Shown piece after piece: positions 1 to 7,711 of a stretch of 13,886 bases of DNA; within the stretch, counting starts at the first letter, position 1; every line of letters begins with the position of its first letter. Source of the DNA: JBAVQS01 sp049694275 (GTDB lineage Bacteria > Chloroflexota > Anaerolineae > UBA4142 > SHND01); assembly GCA_049694275.1 (NCBI GenBank), contig JBAVQS010000338.1, forward strand, positions 1-13,886. Reading direction: 5' to 3'. The position numbers were made by a program, and so were the translations under genes. A model generated the notes under the pieces. The model was not told where the DNA came from, did no database searches, and was given only the letters and a program-made list of their open reading frames with translations.

Positions 1-117
1 GCATAAGGATGGAACCTCGCGCTGGCTCGAAGCCACCGCGCAAAACCTGCTCGACAATCCGGATGTCCAGGCGATCGTGATCACCCATCACGATATTACC
101 GAGCGCAAGCAGGCGGA
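1..117 (+). repeat. Exact 117-bp direct repeat, copy 1 (copy 2 at 745-861)
   Basis: Bases 1-117 match 745-861 without a mismatch; the first difference is at 118 against 862. Both encode the C-terminal half of a PAS/PAC unit. A third, more diverged version begins at 1123. The exact copy shows that at least one further member of the same PAS family lies left of the window. Confidence 0.92.
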
Positions 118-3100
118 CGAGGCCTTGCAGAAATGGGCGCACATCTTTGAGCATACCGAAGTGGGGATTACGGTCGGCTCGGCGGACGGCAAAAGCTTTG
201 AGCTATTGAACCCCGCGTTTGCCCGGATGCACGGGTATACGGTCCAGGAATTGATCGGGCAGTCGCCGCTCATCGTATTTGCCCCGGAAGTCCGGGCGGA
301 GCTGCCCGTCAATATCCAACTGGCCCACGAAAAAGGCCACCATGTTTGGGAATCCATTCACATCCGCCAGGACGGCACGCGCTTCCCCGCCCAGATGGAC
401 GCAACGACAGTCCGCGATGCACAGGGAAAGGTCCTCTATCGCGTGGTCAACGTTCAGGATATTTCTGAGCGCAAGCAAGCGGAGGAAGCGCAGCGCAAGA
501 GCGAGGCGCAATTCCGCGCCGTTGTCGAGAACAGTCACGACGGCATTCTCTTTTGCAAAGCCAACGGGGTGGCGCAGTATCGAAGTCCTTCCGAGCGAAA
601 AATCAACGGGTATAGCAATGAGGAGCGAATCGGGCGCAGCGGATTCGAGATCATCCATCCGGACGATGTGGATGCCACACGCACCCAGTGGACCCAGGTC
701 CTGCAACATCCCGGGACGCCCTATTCAGCCAAGTATCGCGTCCGGCATAAGGATGGAACCTCGCGCTGGCTCGAAGCCACCGCGCAAAACCTGCTCGACA
801 ATCCGGATGTCCAGGCGATCGTGATCACCCATCACGATATTACCGAGCGCAAGCAGGCGGAGGAAGCGCTGAGCAAGAGCGAAGCGCGTTTCCGCGCCAT
901 CGTCGAGAACAGTCGCGACGGAATCATTTTTAGCGATGCTAGCGGCGTGATTCAATACCGAAGTCCTGCCGAGCAAGTAATCAACGGGTATAGCAATGAG
1001 GAGCGCATCGGGCACAGCGGATTCGAGATCGTCCATCCAGACGACGTGGATGCCATCCACAACCGGTGGCCCCAGATCCTGCAACATCCCGGGACGCCCT
1101 ATCCAGCCGAGTACCGTATCCGGCATAAGGATGGAACCTGGCGCTGGCTCGAAGCCACCACACAAAACCTGCTTAACAATCCGGATGTCCAGGCAATCTT
1201 GATCAACAATCACGACATTACCGAGCGCAAGCAAGCGGAGGAAGCGCGGCGCAAGAGCGAGGCGCAATTCCGCGCCGTCGTGGAAAACAGCCATGACGGT
1301 ATTTTGATGGTCGATCGTGACCGCCGGGTCCTGTATGTCAGCCTCTCTTATACGCGGCTCAGCGGATATATGCCGCAGGACCTCATCGGCAAATATGGCG
1401 CCGACTATATCCATCCCGACGATCAACCGCTGACCGCGAGCAAAATTCGCGAGGTCCTCCAGACTCCGGGCGCAAGTGTATCCGTGGAATATCGGATTTT
1501 GCATAAAGGGGGGGGCTGGCGCTGGGTCGACACAACCGCAACCAATCTGCTGGACGACCCGGATGTGCAAGCGGTCGTACTCCACAGCCGCGATATTAGC
1601 AAACGCAAACGCGCTGAAGAGACGAACCGGCAGCATACGCAGCGCTTGCAAGCTTTGCTGGATTTAGTGCAAACCGCCTCCGACAAGCCCGCACAGGAGG
1701 TGATTTCCGCCGGTCTGGAAGAGGCGGTCCAATTGACCGGCAGCGCGATCGGCTATTTCCATTTCTTTAACGCCGACGACCAGACGGTCCAACTCTATAC
1801 CTGGTCCCGCGATACCCTTCTGCAATGTCAGGCCGTCGAGGAGACACACTATCCCCTGGAATCCGCCGGTGTCTGGGCCGATTGCATCCGCACCCGGCTG
1901 CCTGTCGTCAACAACGATTATGCCAGCCTGGAGACCAAAAGGGGATTGCCGGAGGGGCATGTGCCGCTCGTCCGCCATCTAGGGGCGCCGGTCATTGACC
2001 AGGGCCAAGTCCAGGTGATCGTCGGCGTGGGCAACAAGCCCACCGATTACGACGACAACGATGTGCGCATTCTGTCGCTGGTGGCCGAGAACATCTGGAA
2101 AATCTTTCAACGCCAGCGGATGCAGGAAGCGCTGACTCAGGAGAACGAACAACTCGCCCTGACGCTGGACAGCATCGGCGATGGGATGATTACGACGGAT
2201 GCCGCCGGGCGCATCCTCCTTTTCAACCCGATGGCGGAACAACTGACCGGCTGGCGCCGGGCAGAGGCCGGCGGCCAGCCGCTGCACACGGTCTTGCATC
2301 TCGTGAATCTCAAAACAGGTGAAGCGGCGCCCAATCCGGTGCAAGTAGCGCTGCAGAGCGGACGACGAGTGGGGTTGGCCGCGCATACCGTGCTGGTCGC
2401 CAGGGACGGGACCCGCCGCGTCATTTCGAGCAGCGTCGCGCCGATCCGCGGGCCGGCCAACCAGATCACCGGCGCGGTCCTGATATTCCGCGACATTACC
2501 CAATTACACCAGACGGAGGAGGCGCTCAAGGAATCGCAGGCCTATGCGCGCAGCTTGATCGAGAGCTCGCTCGACATGATCATTGCCGTAGATACGGAGC
2601 GCAAAATCGTCGAATTCAACCGGGCCGCGGAACACACCTTTGGCTATAGCCGCGCCGAAATCCTCGGCCAATCGGTCGATCTGCTCTACGCCGATTCCGA
2701 ACTGGGCGATGAGGTCCACGCGCAAACGCTCGCCAGCGCCGAACGCGTGCAAGAGGTGCGAAACAAGCGCAAGGACGGGCAGGTCTTTCCGACGCTGGTC
2801 TCGGCCTCGCGGCTGCGGAACGCCCAGGGCGAGGTGGTCGGGGTGATGGGCATCTCGCGCGATATCACCCGGCAAAAGCAGGTGGAGGAACAGACGGTTC
2901 GTTCCGAGCGGCTGGCGGCGCTCGGGCGCATGGCCGCCGCGCTGGCGCACGAGATCAACAACCCACTGCAAGCCCTCCAGAGCACCCTGGACCTGGTGCT
3001 GGATTTCGAGTTGGACGAAGCCGAGCGCACGAGCAACCTGGAGATCATCCGGCAAGAGATCGAGCGCCTGAGCCAGGTCACCGCCCGCATTCTCAATTTT

Positions 3101-3565
3101 GCCCGGCCGGTTGCGACTCGGCACCGGCGGGTGGATGTATCCGCGATTGTCCAGGACACGCTCAACCTGGCGTACAAGCAGCTCCAGCACGCGCACATCC
3201 AGGTCACGACCGATTTAAAGCCCATGCCGCAAATCCTGGCAGCCCCCGAGCAACTGGCCCAGGTGTTTCTCAACCTGGTGCTCAACGCCGTACAAGCCAT
3301 GCCGGAGCGCGGCCATCTGCACGCGGCCGCCTCTGCCGAGGGGGAAGGCATCATGATTACGTTCACAAATGACGGGCCGCCCATTCCGCCGCAAGACCTG
3401 CCCCACCTTTTTGATGCGTTCTTTACCACCAAGGCGGAGGGGAGCGGCATCGGCCTGTTCATCAGCCAGTTGATCGTGCAGCAACACGGCGGGACAATCC
3501 AGGCCGAAAACCTGCCGGAAGGCGTCCGATTTACCGTCTACCTGCCGTTCGCCGACCGGTCGTAA
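2..3565 (+). CDS. Multi-PAS/GAF sensor histidine kinase, 5'-truncated by the window edge
   Basis: The reading frame is already open at base 2, so the N-terminus is missing; an internal GTG at 77 is not a credible start because it lies inside a PAS domain. Counting residues from that GTG, the order is: tail of a PAS/PAC unit, PAS (~20-131), three similar PAS units (~142-262, 268-388, 394-514, each ending in an ITERKQAEEA-type PAC tail), GAF (~522-678), PAS (~692-815), PAS (~822-935), HisKA (~943-1012) and HATPase_c (~1053-1160). The phospho-acceptor is His958 in AHEINNPLQ. The N box is around Asn1070, the F box is LFDAFFTTK and the G2 box is GSGIGLF. No membrane helix is seen, so a cytoplasmic sensor is likely. 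It autophosphorylates and should pass phosphate to a response regulator not present here. The G1 box reads NDGPPI, with Asn1098 where Asp is usual. The ligand is unknown. Confidence 0.93.
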   Translation, partial: HKDGTSRWLEATAQNLLDNPDVQAIVITHHDITERKQADEALQKWAHIFEHTEVGITVGSADGKSFELLNPAFARMHGYTVQELIGQSPLIVFAPEVRAELPVNIQLAHEKGHHVWESIHIRQDGTRFPAQMDATTVRDAQGKVLYRVVNVQDISERKQAEEAQRKSEAQFRAVVENSHDGILFCKANGVAQYRSPSERKINGYSNEERIGRSGFEIIHPDDVDATRTQWTQVLQHPGTPYSAKYRVRHKDGTSRWLEATAQNLLDNPDVQAIVITHHDITERKQAEEALSKSEARFRAIVENSRDGIIFSDASGVIQYRSPAEQVINGYSNEERIGHSGFEIVHPDDVDAIHNRWPQILQHPGTPYPAEYRIRHKDGTWRWLEATTQNLLNNPDVQAILINNHDITERKQAEEARRKSEAQFRAVVENSHDGILMVDRDRRVLYVSLSYTRLSGYMPQDLIGKYGADYIHPDDQPLTASKIREVLQTPGASVSVEYRILHKGGGWRWVDTTATNLLDDPDVQAVVLHSRDISKRKRAEETNRQHTQRLQALLDLVQTASDKPAQEVISAGLEEAVQLTGSAIGYFHFFNADDQTVQLYTWSRDTLLQCQAVEETHYPLESAGVWADCIRTRLPVVNNDYASLETKRGLPEGHVPLVRHLGAPVIDQGQVQVIVGVGNKPTDYDDNDVRILSLVAENIWKIFQRQRMQEALTQENEQLALTLDSIGDGMITTDAAGRILLFNPMAEQLTGWRRAEAGGQPLHTVLHLVNLKTGEAAPNPVQVALQSGRRVGLAAHTVLVARDGTRRVISSSVAPIRGPANQITGAVLIFRDITQLHQTEEALKESQAYARSLIESSLDMIIAVDTERKIVEFNRAAEHTFGYSRAEILGQSVDLLYADSELGDEVHAQTLASAERVQEVRNKRKDGQVFPTLVSASRLRNAQGEVVGVMGISRDITRQKQVEEQTVRSERLAALGRMAAALAHEINNPLQALQSTLDLVLDFELDEAERTSNLEIIRQEIERLSQVTARILNFARPVATRHRRVDVSAIVQDTLNLAYKQLQHAHIQVTTDLKPMPQILAAPEQLAQVFLNLVLNAVQAMPERGHLHAAASAEGEGIMITFTNDGPPIPPQDLPHLFDAFFTTKAEGSGIGLFISQLIVQQHGGTIQAENLPEGVRFTVYLPFADRS
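487..1620 (+). repeat. Three tandem 378-bp units, each encoding one PAS/PAC domain
   Basis: The boundaries 487, 865 and 1243 start the same phrase (gcg-N-aagagcga-gcg followed by ttccgcgcc) and are exactly 378 bp (126 codons) apart. Units one and two are closest, sharing long identical stretches such as that around atcaacgggtatagcaatga at 602 and 980. Unit three keeps the ends but diverges in its middle. This is in-frame expansion of a sensor domain by tandem duplication. Confidence 0.85.
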
Positions 3566-3582
3566 CAAGGAGCAATTCATTG
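3566..3582 (+). promoter_or_regulatory. Ribosome binding site fixing a TTG start
   Basis: The sequence caaggag (3566-3572) begins immediately after the upstream TAA and is followed by 7 nt and then TTG at 3580. The next in-frame ATG at 3592 would be 19 nt from this Shine-Dalgarno sequence, too far, so TTG is the preferred start of the second kinase. Confidence 0.75.
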
Positions 3583-5148
3583 TCCACCCCGATGAATTTC
3601 ACAGACCTTGAGCACGCCCTCTTTGAGAACGCCGGCGACGCCATCGCGCTATCCGATGCGGCGGGAATCGTCACCGAGGCGAATCCCGCGTATTGCCGAC
3701 TGTATGGCTATCGCCGCGAAGAGATCATTCAGCACAGTTTCGCAATCATCTTTCCCGAGGCGGTGCGCGCCGCAGCCGTCGCCGATTACCTCAGGGTGTT
3801 TCACCAGCCCGAAATTGCGCCGGCCTTCCAATCCATGGTCCAGCGTGGGGATGGCAGCGAGCGCATCGTCGAGTCCGTCTATAGTTTTATCGAACGCGAT
3901 GGACAACGGGTCGCGATGCTCTCTGTCATCCGGGATATTACAGACCGCGTACGGATGGAAAAAGAGCTCCGCCAGGCGCGCGACGAGTTGGAGAGTCAGG
4001 TCCGGGAGCGAACCGCCAAACTGACGGCACTGAACGCCGACCTGGAAGCTGAAATTAACGAGCGCAAACAGATCGAAGAACGCCTGCGCGAATCGCAGAC
4101 CTATACCCGCGACCTGATCGACAGCTCACGCGACATGATCATCGCCGTCAACCTGGACCTGTGCATCGTCGAATTTAATCGCGCGGCCGGAAAAGTCTTT
4201 GGCTATCGCCACGCCGAGGTCCTGGGGAAAAGTTCGGGAATGCTGTATGCCGACTCGTTCGAGGGCGAGGAGGTCCGCCGGCAGACCTTTCAGCCACAGC
4301 ACTTTTTGGGCGAAGTCCTGAACAAGCGTAAGAATGGCGAGGTCTTTCCCGCGCTGTTATCGACATCGGTCATCCGAAATGCAGCGGGCGAGGTCATCGG
4401 GACAATGGGCATCTCGCGCGAGATTACCCAGCAAAAGCAGTTAGAGGAGCAAGCGCGGCGCGCCGACCGGTTGGCTGCGCTCGGCCGAATGGCGGCCACC
4501 CTAGCGCATGAGCTCAACAATCCCTTGCAATCCATCCGCGCCACCGTCGAGCTGCTCCTCGATTTTGCGCCCACCGAAGCGGAGCGCCGGGAGGGCATGG
4601 AAATTATTCGGAACGAAATAATCCGGCTGGGTGAAATCTCCCGGCGCATTCTCGATTTCGCTCGCCCCACCCCGGTTCAGCCGCGCCAAAAGGTCGCAGT
4701 CAACGCGCTCGTGGAGCAGACCCTCACGCTGGCGCGCAAGCAGTTGCAACATGCCGGCATCCGAATCACAACCCATTTTCAAGCGCTCCCGCCGGTCAAT
4801 GCGGCGCCCGAACAACTCACCCAGGTCTTTTTGAATCTGATGTTGAACGCCGTCGAGGCGACCGGAGAAGGCGGGGTTCTGGAGATTGCGACGGCGCGCG
4901 AGCCGGGCGGGGTGGCGATCACCTTTACCGACGATGGGCCAAGCATCCCGCCCGACCTGCTTCCGCGCCTCTTTGAGCCCTTTGTCACGACCAAAACGCA
5001 GGGCTCGGGTCTCGGGTTATACATCAGTCAGAGCATCATCCAGCAGCATGGCGGATCGCTCACCGTGGCGAACCAGGGACCGGCGCGAGGGGTGACCTTT
5101 ACCATCCGGCTCCCCGCGCTTGACCGGAACCAGGAAATAGAAAGGTAG
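3580..5148 (+). CDS. PAS-domain sensor histidine kinase, NtrB-like core
   Basis: 522 residues from a TTG start chosen by the well-placed Shine-Dalgarno sequence. The order is PAS (~5-120), a charged coiled-coil linker (~125-165, rich in E/R/K/L heptads), PAS (~172-285), HisKA (~295-365) and HATPase_c (~405-515). Phospho-acceptor His310 is in AHELNNPLQ, the N box is at Asn423 (NLMLNAVEA), the G1 box is DDGPSIP from Asp451, the F box is LFEPFVTTK and the G2 box is GSGLGLY. No transmembrane helix, receiver or output domain is visible, so it should be a soluble kinase needing a separate response regulator. From the second PAS onward it aligns closely with the C-terminus of the upstream kinase (both contain an SS-x-DMIIAV PAS start and an AALGRMAA-x-LAHE H-box), so the pair arose by duplication. 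The 14-nt gap implies co-transcription. Confidence 0.93.
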   Translation: MSTPMNFTDLEHALFENAGDAIALSDAAGIVTEANPAYCRLYGYRREEIIQHSFAIIFPEAVRAAAVADYLRVFHQPEIAPAFQSMVQRGDGSERIVESVYSFIERDGQRVAMLSVIRDITDRVRMEKELRQARDELESQVRERTAKLTALNADLEAEINERKQIEERLRESQTYTRDLIDSSRDMIIAVNLDLCIVEFNRAAGKVFGYRHAEVLGKSSGMLYADSFEGEEVRRQTFQPQHFLGEVLNKRKNGEVFPALLSTSVIRNAAGEVIGTMGISREITQQKQLEEQARRADRLAALGRMAATLAHELNNPLQSIRATVELLLDFAPTEAERREGMEIIRNEIIRLGEISRRILDFARPTPVQPRQKVAVNALVEQTLTLARKQLQHAGIRITTHFQALPPVNAAPEQLTQVFLNLMLNAVEATGEGGVLEIATAREPGGVAITFTDDGPSIPPDLLPRLFEPFVTTKTQGSGLGLYISQSIIQQHGGSLTVANQGPARGVTFTIRLPALDRNQEIER

Positions 5149-5174
5149 AGACGTTCCGGCGGAACGTCTCTACC
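5144..5174. repeat. Perfect 15-bp palindrome in a convergent gap; possible terminator
   Basis: The arms 5144-5158 (ggtagagacgttccg) and 5160-5174 are exact reverse complements around one central base; as RNA the stem would be about 14 bp with a 3-nt loop. The left arm contains the TAG stop (5146-5148) of the second kinase. No U-tract follows, so it resembles a dispersed REP-like palindrome more than a classical intrinsic terminator, though a strong hairpin between convergent genes could act both ways. Confidence 0.75.
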
Positions 5175-5198
5175 GATTTGTATCGTGCGATGTCTATT

Positions 5199-5223
5199 GG
5201 ATTGCTCTATTTAGGCGCAATCC
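5199..5223. terminator. Weak candidate bidirectional hairpin
   Basis: Arms ggattgc (5199-5205) and gcaatcc (5217-5223) can form a 7-bp stem with an 11-nt loop, 10 nt beyond the stop of the minus-strand secreted protein gene. There is no clear T-run on either side, so termination is only a possibility. Confidence 0.3.
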
Positions 5224-5233
5224 GTTTGACCTT

Positions 5234-7618
5234 TTATTGCCGGCTCACACACGACTGGTTGTTGTTCGGATTCAGGTCAAACGCCGAGTTGGTCACATTG
5301 GCGCAATTTCGGAAACTGCCGCTGCTCGTGAGCGGGAGTATTGTCAGCGTCACCTTGGCGCTGGCATTGCTATTCATGGCCCCCAGTTGGCAGGTCAAAG
5401 CCGTGGTTGTGCTGTTGTAACTGCAGGTCCCCTGGCTCGTGCTCGCCGAGGCGTACCGCCAATAGGCCGGTACCGTGTCACTCACCATCACATTCGCCGC
5501 CGCGCCGGGCCCGGCATTCTTGACCGTCAGGGTGAACGTGACCGAACCGTTGGCGTTCTGCACATACGTCTTGACGATGCTGACATCCGTTGCATAGACA
5601 TTGCCAAAGAGCACGCCGGTCACGTTGTTGCCGCTCTGGACTGCAAGGTCGGCGGGATTGGCGGTCCTTTGAACCCAACCGGTCTGCGGGACTTCACGCA
5701 GCCGGTAGGTTTTGGGACCCAGATTGGCAAAGCTAAAGGCGCCATTTGCGCCGGTCACCGTCGTGGAGATGACCTGGTCAGAGGCATTCTCGAGGTTGAT
5801 GGTCCAGCCGCTCAACCCGTCGTTCGCGCCGTCGTTATCCACCCCGTCGCCGTTCAGGTCGTTGAACTTTTTCCCCGAGATGCTGATATTCTGAAAGTTG
5901 CCAAAATTGACGTTCGATGCGCCGGGGGTATTGACCGTCAAATTGAGGTCGGCGGGGTTGGCGGTCGTCTGGGTCCAGCCCGACTGCTGCTCCTCACGCA
6001 CGCGATAGGTATAGTCCAGCACGCGGATCGTGAAGGTATAGTTCCCGCTCGCGTCGGTGGTGGTCGAAGTGAGGAGCTGGTCGAAGCCATTCTTGAGATC
6101 AATGGTCCAGCCGCTCAAGCCGCTATCAGCGCCGTTCTTGAAACCGTCGCCGTTGTTGTCCTGAAATTTCTGCCCGGTGATAAAGGAAGCCTCGAACGCG
6201 CCCACATCGCAATGTGCGCCCTGGGGGCGCGCGACGCCGCGCTGGTCCACGCTGTTCACCGTGTTCACATCCGTGCAGACCGAATCATCGCCGGCATCAA
6301 TCGCGGCGCTGCCGGAGAGGAGCGCGATGGTTTGCGTGGGGCCGCCGTTGGAGTTGAGCGAGCTGAGGGCCAGCTGGCCGAGGGTTTTTTGCGTGGCGCT
6401 GTCGCAGCTGCTGTCATCGGCAAGGTTTGAGCTGTTGGCCGTGAAGGTTCCGCTGAACTTGTAACAGTCTCCGCCCGCTGTGCTGTTGGCGACGATGGTG
6501 TTCTGGAGGGTGGTCGATTGGACACCAAAGATGCCGCCGCCATGCACACTGGCGCTGTTGCTGTAGAAGGTGCTGTTGTTCACCGTCAGTGCGCCCAACG
6601 CATTGTCGATGCCGCCGCCCTCGGTCGCGGTATTGCTGTAGAAGGTGCTGTTGAATACCGTCGCCGTGCCGAGGGCGAAAATGCCCCCTCCGTCCGACGC
6701 ACTATTACTCAAAAAGGTGCTGCCAGAGACAGTCAGCGAGCCGGTCGAGCTATAAATACCGCCGCCGGTCGCGGCAGACCCGTTGGCCGAAGTAGTGTTG
6801 GTGCCAAAGGTGCTATTGCTAATGCTCGCCGTGGCCGTGTTGTAAATGCCGCCGCCACTCGCCAGACAGGTTGTGCCCGTGCAGGTCGCAGCGTTAAGTG
6901 AAAAGGTGTTACCGATCGCCGTGAGTTGATACCCACTGACAAGGGCGCCGCCATAAGCCTTGCAATTCGTCGTGTTGCAGGTGGCCTGATTGGACCCAAA
7001 GGCAGCGCCGGTGATGTTCGCCACGCCGGTGTCGTTTTCGATGGCGCCGCCGTTCTTGGCGCTGTTATACGAAAAATTAGTACCGGTAATAGTCAAGGTA
7101 CCCGCGTTCCAGATGCCCCCGCCCAGGTTGGCGCTATTGGATGTAAAAGCGCCGTTGGTGACGTTCAGCGTGCCATCGTTCTGGACACCGCCGCCCGCGT
7201 TGGCAGATCCATGAGCAATCGTCAGATTGGTCAGAGAGAGGGTCTTGCCCACATTCACAAACAGCACCTGATAAGCATCGGCGCCGCTTACGGTGATGCT
7301 CTGCCCGCTGCCGTCAATCGTTACATCGTCGGTAATGCTGGGGAGAGCCGAACCGAGGGTGATGGTACCGCTCACCGAGAAATTGATGGTATCTGCGCCA
7401 CTGCCCGCAGCACAGTCCGGATAGGTCTGCGCATTATTGTTTGCGTTGGTGAGGGCCTCGCGCAGACTGCAAGAACCGTTGGTCGTGGTTTCGTCGGTGA
7501 GGGTGTTCACGGTGATGGTGACGCCCGCGGCATGCGCAATCGGGGCGAAGGACGAGGTAGTATACAAAAGGACGAGGAGGAACAGAACGAACAGACGAAC
7601 AAGGGTCGTGCGATACAT
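5234..7618 (-). CDS. Secreted CSLREA / beta-helix / SdrD-B-like / DUF11 protein
   Basis: 794 residues from ATG 7618, chosen because AAGGAG (7625-7630) lies 6 nt upstream; the in-frame TTG at 7624 would abut the Shine-Dalgarno sequence. Residues 1-30 are a signal peptide (basic start, hydrophobic 9-18, AHA|A cleavage). The CSLREA motif is at ~50-55. About residues 85-470 form a parallel beta-helix of short repeats with the cadence GGGI...N-STF-SN-A, ending in a choice-of-anchor-Q-like tail (QRGVARPQGAHCDVGAFE). Two SdrD-B/Cna-B-like repeats follow (~480-675, each with a D-NGDG loop resembling calcium-binding loops and a W-TTANPADL-type end), then a DUF11-like Ig domain (~678-794). It is probably exported and may act at the surface. 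No LPXTG, PEP-CTERM or C-terminal membrane anchor is visible, so how it is retained is unknown. No catalytic motif was recognised. Confidence 0.88.
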   Translation of the reverse strand: MYRTTLVRLFVLFLLVLLYTTSSFAPIAHAAGVTITVNTLTDETTTNGSCSLREALTNANNNAQTYPDCAAGSGADTINFSVSGTITLGSALPSITDDVTIDGSGQSITVSGADAYQVLFVNVGKTLSLTNLTIAHGSANAGGGVQNDGTLNVTNGAFTSNSANLGGGIWNAGTLTITGTNFSYNSAKNGGAIENDTGVANITGAAFGSNQATCNTTNCKAYGGALVSGYQLTAIGNTFSLNAATCTGTTCLASGGGIYNTATASISNSTFGTNTTSANGSAATGGGIYSSTGSLTVSGSTFLSNSASDGGGIFALGTATVFNSTFYSNTATEGGGIDNALGALTVNNSTFYSNSASVHGGGIFGVQSTTLQNTIVANSTAGGDCYKFSGTFTANSSNLADDSSCDSATQKTLGQLALSSLNSNGGPTQTIALLSGSAAIDAGDDSVCTDVNTVNSVDQRGVARPQGAHCDVGAFEASFITGQKFQDNNGDGFKNGADSGLSGWTIDLKNGFDQLLTSTTTDASGNYTFTIRVLDYTYRVREEQQSGWTQTTANPADLNLTVNTPGASNVNFGNFQNISISGKKFNDLNGDGVDNDGANDGLSGWTINLENASDQVISTTVTGANGAFSFANLGPKTYRLREVPQTGWVQRTANPADLAVQSGNNVTGVLFGNVYATDVSIVKTYVQNANGSVTFTLTVKNAGPGAAANVMVSDTVPAYWRYASASTSQGTCSYNSTTTALTCQLGAMNSNASAKVTLTILPLTSSGSFRNCANVTNSAFDLNPNNNQSCVSRQ

Positions 7619-7624
7619 TGGCAA

Positions 7625-7630
7625 CTCCTT
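7625..7630 (-). promoter_or_regulatory. Ribosome binding site for the secreted protein
   Basis: AAGGAG on the minus strand is 6 nt from ATG 7618-7616. It argues for a start two codons inside the longest open frame, which would begin at TTG 7624. Confidence 0.75.
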
Positions 7631-7682
7631 CCACTAAGCGATCGTGCAGCAATAATGAAACCCAGAAAACGTAACGGAGCGG

Positions 7683-7711
7683 ATTATAGCCAGCATGGGT
7701 TTCCCTGTCAA
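7683..7711 (-). promoter_or_regulatory. Consensus sigma70-type promoter for the secreted protein
   Basis: On the minus strand TTGACA (7711-7706), a 17-nt spacer and TATAAT (7688-7683) match the housekeeping consensus at all twelve positions. Transcription should begin near 7676, giving a leader of about 58 nt before ATG 7618. A full-consensus promoter suggests strong, largely constitutive expression unless a repressor acts. Confidence 0.85.

Noticed and set aside
487..1620. Regular repeats considered as a CRISPR array
   Set aside because: The 378-bp period is in frame and codes for PAS domains; there are no short repeats with unique spacers.
725..1651. Minus-strand open frame of 308 codons within the PAS array
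   Set aside because: Its internal repetitiveness simply mirrors the tandem PAS units read antisense.
5237..6430. Plus-strand open frame of 397 codons
   Set aside because: It is antisense to the SdrD-B-like/DUF11 part of the secreted protein, which has a signal peptide, RBS and consensus promoter on the minus strand.
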